Source: Juglans regia (lineage: Eukaryota; Streptophyta; Magnoliopsida; Fagales; Juglandaceae). Taken from it: a stretch of 64,000 nt of DNA. The DNA is taken from NCBI RefSeq assembly GCF_001411555.2, contig NC_049902.1, positions 11,599,888-11,663,887 on the forward strand, read 5' to 3'. This document shows positions 24,415-34,811 of the stretch, one piece after another. Below the pieces are notes generated by a model. The model was given only the letters and a program-made list of their open reading frames with translations, was not told the origin of the DNA and ran no database searches. The position numbers were made by a program, and so were the translations under genes. Position 1 is the stretch's first letter, and each line of letters begins with the position of its first letter.

Positions 24415-25080
24415 GCCTCCTATCTCAAAAGACCTTGTTTACAAGGTTTGGAGATTTTTTCTAGAGCTCTTTATATTCCTCCCATGTCCCTTCTTCTCCC
24501 AATGCTCATTTCCATTGTACCAGCATCTCTATTGAAGCCTCATATCCTTTCATTTTGAGCCGTCTGAGCAAGACCTTCTCGGGTTAGAAGTTGGGGCATG
24601 TCCTAGTTATAGCATAGGAGGTGAGGGAAGTGGATCAATTTAGGTTCCCATTGTCTTTTTATGATAGGACACATGGGATATCGGGTAAATATGAGAATCC
24701 TTTGGTAGATTGAGCCGATTTTCCACCTGACCAACCCATTACACCACTTGGAATGGACCATAATACCTGAGAGACAACTTGAAGTTTCTACACAATTGCA
24801 TCGACATCTACCTATAGGGCCTCAAACAAAGGTAAACCCAATCTCTCACTTGGAATTCTCTTTCAGTTCATTGTTTGCCAGCATAATATTTCATCCTAGC
24901 TTGTGCATCCTGAAGATTGTCTCGGATGAGTTGATAATGAAGACTCTGCTCCTCAGTTCTTCTTCAACAGCTTGCACACGAGTGGGCCCATGTTCATACA
25001 ACATTAACCTACCCCATACACAACTTCAAATGGGTTGAGTTTGGTTGAGGTATGGGTAGAGGTATTGTATGCCCATTTTG
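24415..25080 (-). pseudogene. Integrase C-terminus and chromodomain remnant
   Basis: Readable minus-strand pieces: WVYLCLRPYR and RNFKLSLRYYGPFQVV (integrase C-terminal GPF/Y-like part), LNLPKDSHIYPI, then the chromodomain with MKGYEASIEMLVQWK and EEGTWEEYKEL, and the tail NLVNKVF. The chromodomain targets insertion to marked chromatin in related elements. Stops interrupt the frame. Confidence 0.75.
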
Positions 25081-25114
25081 CCAATGAGAGCCATTTATTC
25101 CAATCTGTTTGTCA

Positions 25115-25640
25115 CTAGAGAAGCTTTTTTTTTAGGTATCCATATAGCACCTTGTTCATTGACTCTGTTTGGCCATCTGTTTGAGGATGATACACTGAAT
25201 AGAGTAAGAGTTGTGTTCTATTGAGTCTGAATAATTCTTGCCAAAAAGCACTCGTGAAGATTGGGTCCCTATCACTGACTATTTGTAGCTTGAAGATATG
25301 ATCTAGAAAGAGGTGAGCAACCATGGTAGCGGTGTAGGGATGCATGAGTGCTATGAAATAGGTATATTTGCTTAGCCTATTGACCACCATCATGATGACA
25401 TTTTGTCCCATGGAGGGTGGAAGACCTTCAATAAAGTCCATACTAATGTCAGTCCGATCCTGAGATGGAATTAGAAGTGGTTGTAGTAACCCCACAGGGT
25501 GTAGCGTCTCTATCTTGTTGCGTTAGCAAGTATCACACTCCTTGATATGCCTCCTCACATCCCCTTGTAGATAAGACCAATAGAAATACTTGTTGACCTT
25601 GGAATATATTTTTTGAGTTCCTATATGTCCCACTAAGGGG
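25115..25640 (-). pseudogene. Integrase zinc-finger and catalytic core remnant
   Basis: The HHCC finger is partly readable (RRHIKECDTC, about 25550-25520). The core has DISMDFIEGLPPS, VDRLSKYTYFI-like, IVSDRDPIFTSAFWQELF and YHPQTDGQTE, that is the D,D,E spacing of retroviral-type integrases. The second Asp lies in SDRDP and the Glu in QTES. One stop separates the finger from the core. Confidence 0.85.
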
Positions 25641-26155
25641 CTGCTGTGGAATTGCTGGAGAATGTGTTGTGGAAATGGTTTGATGGAGCCTAGGTGAAGT
25701 CTACCCCTGTAGAAAAGTAGATCATTATGATAAAATTATTTTTGTTGGTCCATTGACCTTTTTTGGTAATGGTGAATAGGGTCCTGAATCATGGGGTACC
25801 CTAGATAATGTTTGTGCAGCTCCTGCATCCAAGTTGTTTTAATAGTGCTAATTGTTTGAATTCACATATTGTTGTCCTCGTCTTGATCTAGTAGGTAAAT
25901 AGGGTCTGTGTGAATACTTAGTCTAGATAGGGCATCTGCTACCATGTTCTTCTTTCCACTCTTGTATTCCATTGAGAAATCAAACCCCAAGAGCTTAGAA
26001 AGCCACCTTTGTTGCAAGAGTTCCCACTCAATACTCTAGGAGGTATATGAAGGCCTGCTGTCACTCCGCACCTTGAATCGATGCCATAGAAGGTAATGCA
26101 TCCATTTCCTAATAGCAAAAACCAATGCTAGTAGCTCTTTTTCATAGGTAGAAAA

Positions 26156-27050
26156 CTACAAACTCTTCCCTTTTAGGGCTTGGCTTAGGTAAGCTATATG
26201 CCTTCCTTCTTGCATAAGTATAGTTCCAAATCCTTCCCCTGATGCATCACACTCAACAACAAATAATTTAGAGAAATCTGATAGACACAATACTAGAGTA
26301 GTGGTCATAGCTTCTTTGAGCGAATTAAAGGCTTGGGTTGCCTTTTCGGTCCAGCAAAATGAGTCCTTTCGCAATAGGGTAGTTAAGGGAGCTGCACCTC
26401 CATAACCCTTGAATGATTTCATGTAATAATTTGTGAGTCCCAAGAACCCCTTTAAAACTTTAGAGTTTTTGGGAATAGGCCAATTTAACATAGATGCAAT
26501 CTTGGCAGGATCATCTTTCACTCCCTTCTTAGAGATTAAATGACCAACATATTCCACCTTTGTGCTCCCAACGATGTTTTTGGAGGGTTTTGCAAACAAT
26601 TGGTGTGTTTGCAGGACCTCTAATGCAGTTCTTAGATGAACAACATGACCAACAAGGGACTTGCTATAGACAAGAATATCTTTAAAAAAAAAAAAAAAAC
26701 TAAAATGAATTTCCTTAGGTAAGGCCTAAAAATGTTATTCATTAGACCTTGGAATGTGGAAGGTGTATTGATGAGCCCAAAAGGAATCACCAAAAATCCA
26801 TAATGTCCTTCGTGGGTCCTAAATGTTGTCATCTAGGTTCATTTTAATCTAATGGTACCCAGATCATAAGTCTAGCTTAGAAAATAAAGTAGCTCCATGT
26901 AATTCATCTAAAAGTTCATCAATGATAGGAATAAGGTACTTATCTTTAATGGTGTCTTGTTTGAGAGCTCGATAATCTACACACATCTGCTAGCTATCAT
27001 ATGCCTTCCTCACCAATAATACAGGTGAAGAATAGGGACTTTGACAAGGC
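26156..27050 (-). pseudogene. Reverse transcriptase and RNase H remnant
   Basis: RT palm pieces [12 protein letters not shown] and [15 protein letters not shown] (26632-26832) are followed by a run of at least 15 T residues (minus strand, 26681-26696) where the YVDD-type catalytic box should be, then DILVYS. Connection and RNase H pieces: VEYVGHLISKKGVK, GFLGLTNYY, DSFCWTEKA and VVECDASGEGFGTILMQ (26156-26599). The T-run destroys both the frame and the catalytic box. Confidence 0.85.
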
Positions 27051-27399
27051 CTAATGATCCTAGCTTGCAACATCTCTTTCATCAACTTTTCTATTTCCTC
27101 CTTCTAGTAGTATGGGTATCTGTAAGGCCTGCTGCTGGGGGTGTTCGACTCCCTCCTTAAGTTGAATCTTGTGATCATGGCTCCTGAGTGGGGGTTGGCC
27201 TTTGGGCTCATCAAATACTCCTTGAAATTGTTCCAATAATTGCTGAAGTTTAAGTTGTAAATCCCTGTTACGAAGCTTCCCATTAGTCACTTCCATGAGC
27301 CCCAACCATAATCCTCTGCAATCTTCCTTAAGTGCTACCTTGTCCCCTTCCATTGTTGGTTCTGATAGTTTCAGACCTTGTAATATCACTCCCCAAGAG

Positions 27400-27690
27400 T
27401 GATGATTGAACTTCATAGTGAGGTCCTTAAAGTCCCAAAGAATTGGTCCTAAGAGGCGTAGCTAGTCCACACCAAGCACCAAATTACATCCTCCCAATGG
27501 TAGTACATATAGAAAGGTTTGGAATGTACGTCCTAGAAGGTGAGTTTGAACAGTTCGATAGCAACCTTGCCAAGGTAAGGTGTCTCCATTTGCTACTTGT
27601 ACTATCAATAGGCTTCCCTCAACTGGCAGTTGCATATTCCTTGTGACCTTTAAAGGAATAAAACTATGTGTGCTTCCAATATATGAGAAT
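27400..27690 (-). pseudogene. Retropepsin-like protease C-terminal remnant
   Basis: The minus strand gives VANGDTLPWQGCYRTVQ, FLYVLPLGGCNLVLGVD and LLGPILWDFKDLTMKF, the flap-to-C-terminal part of plant Ty3 proteases with the conserved LPLGG-(C/S)-(N/D)-(L/V)VLG block. The DSG active site upstream is not readable. Confidence 0.65.
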
Positions 27691-30211
27691 GATGACCCTC
27701 ATTGTATTAAGGGTTGGTGCTTCTGCAATGGCATGGAGAGAAATCCCCAACAACTCACTTTTGCTTGTGCTACTTCCACATTAGCTTCCATGGCAAGTCC
27801 TCCCTCTACATTTTCCCCATCTTTAGCATCTAAATTCTTTCCTTCCAAAAGGAGAATGGTTAGTCTATAGCAATAGTGGCCTGGTTGGAATTTCTCATCA
27901 CAATAATAGCATAAACCCTTATCTCTTTTGTGTTTGAGATTTAGGTGTAGGTAGTCTAAGGATGAGTGTGGGAGCTGGAAGTCAAGGAACATTGGGTCTG
28001 GTGGCAGGGTAAGTTGAAGGGCTGGAAGGTAGGGTGAGTTGTAATCTACTGCTTATAGTCCTCCTTATCACTTATTCTTCTTGTAGTCAAGCCAATCCAA
28101 AGGCAATAGACGTGTAGTAAGTTTAAACATTGTAACCACAATTCGTATCTTGTCCTTTAGTCCACTTAAGAAAGTACTCACCTTGAAATCTTCACTAAGC
28201 CTAGTGATTTTATTTGATAGGATCTCAAACTGAGTCTAGTAATCTTCCACATTAGTATCTTGTTAAAGCTTGGTGAAGGCTCCTACCGAATCTTCATACG
28301 CTGAAGGACCAAACTTGATCTTGAGGGTTTGCACAAAATCCTCCAAGTGTGTGTTGGACTAGATTCCACAAGCCAATGGAACCAAGATAATGCCCTCCCT
28401 ACCATGTGAAAAACAACAATTTGCACCCTTTGGTCTTCAGGAGTGAGGCAGTAGGAGAAGAATTGTTATGCCTTTAAAACTGACTCACTCAAAAATGAGC
28501 AGCACGAAGGCTGTCCCAAGTGTAGGATGATGTCGCGTAATAATTATGAATAAATTTCTAGATTGTCTCTTCAGAGAAAATTACTTAAAATCAAACTCGT
28601 TTAAAATGGTGAAAATATTCACAAATGAAAAATAAAAGTTGTGGTATGTGCAATGAATGAAAGAGTGCAATGGGAATAAAAAAGAGCACTAGACATGGAC
28701 TAGATTCATACTTTTAGAAATTTTTTTTGAGTGTAGGAATTAAATGTAAAAGACTAATAAATTGAAATTAACAATCAAGGAACCAACTAAGCTAAACAAT
28801 CTCAATTAATCAGAAAATTAATTAATAAAACTAAAATTAAATTAGTCTTAATTAACCTAATATGCAATGGAACTAAAAGATTAACAAAACTAAACTAAGC
28901 TAGATTAGAAAATAATTAATGCAATATGAGCTAAAAATTGAAAAGCCCCAAAATCAAAATTCTAGAGTTCATCCTTGTATTGAAATCATAAATTCTCAAA
29001 ATCAATCCAAAACAATTGTAATATCTATTTAATGGAAGCTTAAAGAAGCAAGAACAATAACTTACATCAAGTAAATAAACAACAAATAAAATGTCCAAAG
29101 GTCTAAGCCAAATATATCAAAAATACATCATAAACTTAAAATTAAAATTAAATAAATAGTAGAGAGTGGAAAGAGCAAGCCAAATGGATGGAGATGGATG
29201 GCGGCAGTGGAGGAGGAAGGCTGGGCTGCGAGAGTTAGACCTCTGGAGGAGCTCTTCAAATGCGTGCGGCGCTTCCCAAAATATGTATTTTTCCCCCAGC
29301 CGAAAAGAAACCTCTTTCCTTTTTATTTGTGCTTGTTGCATCCAGCCATAAACAGAAAGCCACACCTTTTTTTGTTTTTTCCGTGTGGCGTTTCTTTCCT
29401 TTTGCGTGCGTGCATTTTTTTTTTTTTGCTTTTTTCATGTGAGTCCGTCCCAGGCCAAAAGACTCTTCTTTGGGTGTGTAAAGTCCAAACACTAAGAGAA
29501 TGCCTTTTTGAATTTTCTCATACTTTTCATTTCTTTTGTTGCTTCCGTCCAAAATCCAAACACCAAGAGAACTTTGACTTTTCTCATACTTTTGCATTTC
29601 TTGGCTTGAAAAGAAAAAGAAAAATAAATAAAATAAAATAGAAATCAGAATAAAATAAAATAAAAAGAAAGAATAGAATGTAAAAAATGTGTTGTGCATG
29701 CGAAGTAATATTGCCCAATTAAATCACAAGTTATAAAATTAAGCATTAAATATGCTATAAATCAATTTAAATCACAACTCAGATTTATGCATCTTAACCA
29801 TTTTTCCATCTAAAACCAATAATAATGTAATGAAATAATCAAGATATATTGATTCTAGATGTATAAAAAATGAAATAACTTAGCTCAATAAAAAACCTAA
29901 GCTGTAGGGTTTGAGCCATCAAACCGAGGAAACTCCAAGTGAAGAGTTTTTGCTTGAATACCTCCATAGTTTTAAAAAATGGGGTTTGTATTCACCTTCA
30001 AGAATGAACTACCTGATGAACCTTCACCCTAAGGGTGCTTCCCTATAGTCTGTGCTAAGTGGTCATGTCTAGCTGCTAAATTGCTGATCTGTCGTAGCAT
30101 TGTTTCCATCAATCCACGTTGTCTACTTTGTTCTTTTTTCAGTTCCACAGAGTCTCCTTTTAAGGTTGCTATAGCTTCTGCTAATTGAGCAACATAGGTT
30201 CCTTCAGCCAT
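27691..30211 (-). pseudogene. gag remnant split by an insertion
   Basis: The N-terminus at 30211 (MAEGTYVAQLAEAIATL) continues with a charged helix, then FPRFDGSNP near 29920. After the insertion 28481-29891 the capsid resumes in the same frame with QFFSY, LTPEDQRVQIVVFHMVG and LSWFHWLVE (28470-28370). The zinc knuckle CYYCDEKFQPGHYC lies near 27900. In-frame stops replace two conserved positions around the insertion. The start codon overlaps the first base of the LTR-like sequence at 30211. Confidence 0.75.
28481..29891. mobile_element. 1.4-kb non-coding insertion in gag
   Basis: Flanked by aaaac at 28476-28480 and 29892-29896, a 5-bp target duplication; removing the insert and one copy restores the gag frame. 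It starts tgactcactc and ends gctcaataa, so it lacks a perfect TG...CA pair. The interior is AT-rich with 'gtctcttcagag', long A/T blocks and a GC-richer part near 29190-29280. The layout resembles the insertion at 34812-37481. Class not settled; a solo LTR or non-autonomous LTR-type element is likely. Open frames of up to 147 codons in both strands here look accidental. Confidence 0.6.
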
Positions 30212-33100
30212 GTAACAACCCCTCCCTAGAGATGGAATGAGCTGCTACATTTCTTCGTACTTCCTATTTTTTAAAAAACAATACAAAATCCAACATTGAA
30301 TAAAAGAGACTTTTTCATTTTCTCATAACTCCAAAACTCAAAATAAGATAATTTTTCAAAATATAAAAAGCCTCTTTTCCCATTAGTTTTTTCTTTTTTT
30401 GAGTAAACAGATATCAACCTTCATTAAGAGAGGACTTACAAAGTTGATTTGAAAAACAAATCAATTACAAACGTTAATAACTCCCCAGTACACTTTCGTG
30501 ACTGACATGATCTAGTCCAGACAGTAAATCTCTAAAGACCTAAATCTTTAGAGAAAATACTCTCTCTGTCCAAGACAGAGATTACAAAGCCCCATACCCC
30601 GACTAAGCAGGGTAGGGTATACCAAACCCCAACAACCCCGTCAACGCGGAGGGGGGACTAATACTCCATTCGGACCAAAGTCCGAAGGTACTAATTTTTT
30701 TTTTTGGATTTTTATTAATCTAGAAACTACATTACACAAAAAAAACTACAAAGAAAAAACACTGCAGCAAAAAAAGACATAGGGGCTGCTGTGGCACGTG
30801 CAGTACACGCGCCACTCTGGGAAGGGAACCGCCGGTCGACCTTGGAGATCCCAGACTCACTGACTCCAGAAACGCCGCACGTGGTGTTGGTAGAGGGCTC
30901 TCGGGTGGTGCGTGGAGGCCACGCGCCGAACGACGCTGAAACTTCGAGCCGCGCGTGCGGGCTACTCGCCGCTCCGTTTGGTGCCGCATTCGGTGGTCTT
31001 TAAGATCGGCAGCAGGGCATCACCATGGCGGGGCGCGTGCTGGCCTGTGGCGGCTAGAAGACCCAGATCGGCGCTTCACACTTATTTCCCCTGAAAAAAC
31101 ACAAAAACACAAAACGAAAACTACATAGAAGAGAAGGGAAGGAGGAGGAGGGAGGGAGGGGAAGGGAGCTGAAGCTCCCACCCCTCAAGCTGGATCTGCG
31201 AACGGGTTCTAGGTTTCGACTGTGAGAGAGTTAAACGAGGGAGGGGAATGAACCCTCTTTTCCCATTAGTTATACATTGAAAATGTAACTATTTACGTAG
31301 TATGAAGATCCATCTTGTTTACAAAAATATGTTTCCTTAAAATACATGACAAAAGTCTATAGTATACACCAAAAACTTTGACAAAACCAACACAAAATAA
31401 AAACTCCATCAACAAGATCCAACCCAACCCAACTAAACATTTGTCTCTCCTTCCTAAATATTGCCTTGCTCTGCAGTTTCATCTTCATCATTGCTTGGAC
31501 ATTTAAAAATTAAATACAAAAGTGAATCTAATACTCAGTAAGTAGTTACACCATACATTTAAAATATCATACAACAACTATTCAATATCTTTTGAAAAGT
31601 CATATAAGTCTAAAACATCTCAATTAAACATTCTAAATCAATTCACTTTCCATTAGCCGGTACACACTATTACGCCCCGTGTATTATGGTTAGCAGTCTT
31701 CTAGACACAATTCTGCCCATGGCTGTCGATTGGGAATGAATCCATCAACCAAGATGGCGCTACTGGGTGCACTACCAATGGAATTGATCCAACATTGCAA
31801 TCTGTCCTTCTCTTTGGTACCATCATCGTTCAGTTGGTGGCCATTATGTATTTTTGTACATATAACTTTCATTTCCTTTTTCATTCCTTCTTCTTTTCAT
31901 AACATTTTCATTATCTTTCTTAGTTGAATGAAATATGCATTTTATTTCATAAAATGTATGCATTTCATGTTATAACTTTACGCTAAGAAAGTTACTAATT
32001 TTTAAGAAAGCATGTACATGATAAATTGCATGATCTCAACCTTGAATGTGAATGCTTTACATCATACTTACACACACATTTTCAATTAATAGGATGCTTA
32101 ATATGGGCTATCAAGAAAGGCTTATACATTATATACATTTACTATTTTACCTCAAAGAATAATCTGTAGAAAAAGAGAGAATTTTAGTAGAAAAACATTG
32201 TGTAAGAAGTATGGTCACCTCCTTCCTCAATGAGATGGAATGAACATATCACTACCAACTTCATTTTAAGTTTTCCTAACTACACTTTTATCTAGTCTTT
32301 TACTTTAGTTCCAAAAAGGAAGTAAAGCATTTCCTTAACCTCCTCTTTACTTAAGATAAAAATCAAACTACAAGGAAAAACCTCCATCCCTTCAACTTCC
32401 TTCCATATCTAACAAGCCCACCAATAATCAAGCCAATACAACTTCATTCCATACCTCTCGCCATTCATTTCTTCAAGGTATAACAATTTCATACCACTTT
32501 TCCATACTTAACACAAACTCAAGTTATTTAAACTCCATGTTTCAAGCACTATAAAGACATTCATAAACATGTTCAATAACATGCTTGCTGTCCAATAAGG
32601 GCCTATTAAGTTTTCTACATTATAGGTGGGTCATAACCATGGATTAAAAATGTATAGATGATAGGAAGTTGCTAGGAATTGAAGGAACAAAGAATTATTA
32701 AAATCTGGGAGTTTTACCAAAGTGGGTGTTTGACAGCTTTTAGTAAACTTGTTGGAACCAAGAAGTGTGAAGAACTTTGGCTCACTTGGTGGCTGGTTTT
32801 GTCATTTATTTTCAGTAGTTCGTTACAAAAATAAGTAACCTTAGTTGAGTGGAATGTTGTTGAATATGGAAATGAAAAGGGACTAATTTGAACTAAAACA
32901 AATTGTTTATCAAAAAAATTAAACTTTGGTTTGCACTAACTTGTACAACCAGCAACTTGGGCTATAATCTCGCTTCAAAATTTCCCTCCTTAATTCATAA
33001 TCCCAATTACATGAATAAAGGAAACTAGTGCTGAAAAAAGTCAAAAAGAAGTTGTGGCGTTCCGTCTCTCGTGTAAAGATCTTGGTGAGGTTCTGTGGTG
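30211..33100 (-). mobile_element. LTR-family sequence next to the chromovirus gag
   Basis: Begins tgtaacaacccctccc at 30211 (read as the end ...TGTTACA on the minus strand). It shares with the 41734-49750 LTR the order 'ataaaaagcctct', 'actcagtaagta..ttac' and the box at 31656-31702 (gccggtacac ... ttacgccccgtg). It is therefore an LTR of the same family, either the 5' LTR of the chromovirus or a solo LTR inserted at its gag start. Its right end is not defined (about 32.8-33.3 kb). A non-LTR retroposon sits at 30389-31253. Confidence 0.5.
30389..31253 (-). mobile_element. GC-rich non-LTR retroposon, copy 1
   Basis: Flanked by an exact 18-bp target duplication, cctcttttcccattagtt, at 30371-30388 and 31254-31271. 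The minus strand runs from a GC-rich 5' part (31253 to about 30780, many cacg/gcgcg words) through 'ggtagggtatgg'-type sequence to 'ttaatgaaggttgatatctg' and an A-rich tail at 30389-30402. The GC-rich part is homologous to copy 2 at 37748-38832. No RT frame. Duplication length and A-tail indicate LINE-driven insertion. Confidence 0.75.
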
Positions 33101-33639
33101 CAAGGGAGCCAGCCAAGTAGTCAACACCTAGTATTTGATTGGGTTAAGCATGCCTTTTTCAAATGGAAGTGTACGTGTAGGATACAAGTATAAGTCCACA
33201 ACGGAAATGATAAGAGGTTTAGTCAGTAACTAGACCTTACAATACTAGAGTCTAAAACACATTGCAAAAATCATTATTGTCATTCCTTATAAACATTAAC
33301 ATAGAGTTACATAAAACCCAAAATGGTATGTTCATCACCTAATAGGTGGTAGAATGAATATAGTTGGTCGCTGCTTTCCAAAGGCTAAGTACAACTCAAA
33401 ATAATGCATGACTCTTATGATAGAGATAGACCTCTGTTTTCAGGGTTTGGGAGGGGTTGACTTTTCCTCCTCTTGCATCACTCCTGGCTCTAACTCTGCA
33501 TCAATATCTATGGTTTTAAGTGTGAAACCAAAGGTAAGTTAGGTAGCCATGACAAAAATTGAAAAAATGTTCGTGAAGATGCAATGAACAGTTCATGTAA
33601 ATAGCAAAAGGACACATATATTATTTGGCAAGGAATCAC

Positions 33640-33796
33640 CCTCAATGCAGGCTTCACCTACTGATACTACCTGGGTTCGATTAAAACAAGCTCAATTGGA
33701 ACGAGATGAATTTTTGGAACAAGAAGATGTCAAATGGAAACAAATAAGCAAGGAGTTGTGGCAGCAAGAGGGTGATAGGAAGATCAGATACTATCT
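33640..33796 (+). pseudogene. LINE ORF2 fragment, left part of a split element
   Basis: The plus strand reads WVRLKQAQLERDEFLEQEDV, KWKQISKELW and EGDRKIRYY, the region between endonuclease and RT of plant L1 elements (…EEV.W.QRSR..WL..GDRNT.FFH). It stops at 33796 where an LTR element begins. The same frame resumes at 58279 with HLCASQRRTNHIHQVLDE. The two halves are separated by 24.5 kb. Confidence 0.8.
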
Positions 33797-34811
33797 TGTA
33801 ACATCGTGGCCCAAGCTAGGTTCTTGAGGTTAAGACTTAATTTCTATTTTGAGCTAGGTGGACCTAAGCTCAATGGATTATGAAGACTAGAACTATGTGA
33901 GTGAAGGGCATCTTATCTTTTATTAGTGGGATAGGTGCCCAAGCCCAAGAGAAGGCACAAGGTCTAGTGAATTTCGGCCATAAAGGGGTTTAGGGTCTAA
34001 GAAAAGCCTTTAGGGTTTTGTGATTAAGTGAGAGGCGCCAGTAGGAGCCTAGCAAGAAGGGGAGCTTTGAATTTGAGTTCCCAAGGTCACAAGTATAAGG
34101 CATCTAGGAAATAGGTGTTTCGGTTTTTACAAGGGATGTGCAACTTGGCAAGCATGCAACCAAGCTTCTAGAAGAAGTTATAAGAAAGAAGAAGGGCTTA
34201 GGGCTCGGTTTACTAGAGTGCACGGCAACCCCTTGGAAGCCAACTTCAACATGGCCACTTGTCACACATGCACAAGCCAATGGAATTTCTAGAAGAATCT
34301 AATGATGAAAGAAGAAGAGATGGAATTTGGCCAATGAGTTGGAGATGCCACATGTCTTCCATGTAAAGAAGTTTAAGGATTTTAGAAAGATCTTATGATG
34401 CAAGAAGATCATTAGGGTTTCAGTTTTGGAGGGCACATGCCACCCACACTACCATTTGGTAGCCATGCACTTCACCATCTCTTAGTTCATTGTATCTAGA
34501 CCAGAAATAAATGAAGGGGGGGTAGCTTAGGGTTTGACCACCTCAAGGGAGGCACCATTGATCATCCATGCAGAAAAGTCCCTTAAGTTTTCAAGAAAAA
34601 TAAACTATGAAAGGGAAAAGGAATAGGATTTCAACTAGGGCATTCAGAAGAGAGAATGGAAGGGCTTTGACACATGGCGCTCATGCAAGGATGTTTCTTA
34701 CATTTTCAAGGAAGCAATGATAATGGAATAAGAGACAAGTTTTGGTAATGGTAGAGCATGCCACTTGGCGCCATATTCATGTGGAAATTTTAGGTTTCCG
34801 TAGAAGATAAT

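Larger units (their letters stand above)
24415..30211 (-). mobile_element. Decayed Ty3/gypsy chromovirus, gag-pol on the minus strand
   Basis: Domain order on the minus strand: gag (30211 to about 27690), protease (27640-27400), reverse transcriptase and RNase H (27050-26156), integrase (25640-25115), integrase C-terminus (25080-24620) and chromodomain (24600-24430). This order with a terminal chromodomain is that of plant chromoviruses; the CX2CX7HXC zinc knuckle fits the Reina/Del side (family knowledge). Frameshifts and stops occur in every domain. A 1.4-kb insertion at 28481-29891 interrupts gag. The upstream LTR-like sequence starts at 30211; the 3' LTR was not identified. Confidence 0.85.

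Noticed and set aside
29198..29699. Two 147-codon open frames on opposite strands
   Set aside because: Mutually overlapping, in A/T-rich low-complexity sequence of an inserted element; no domain is readable.
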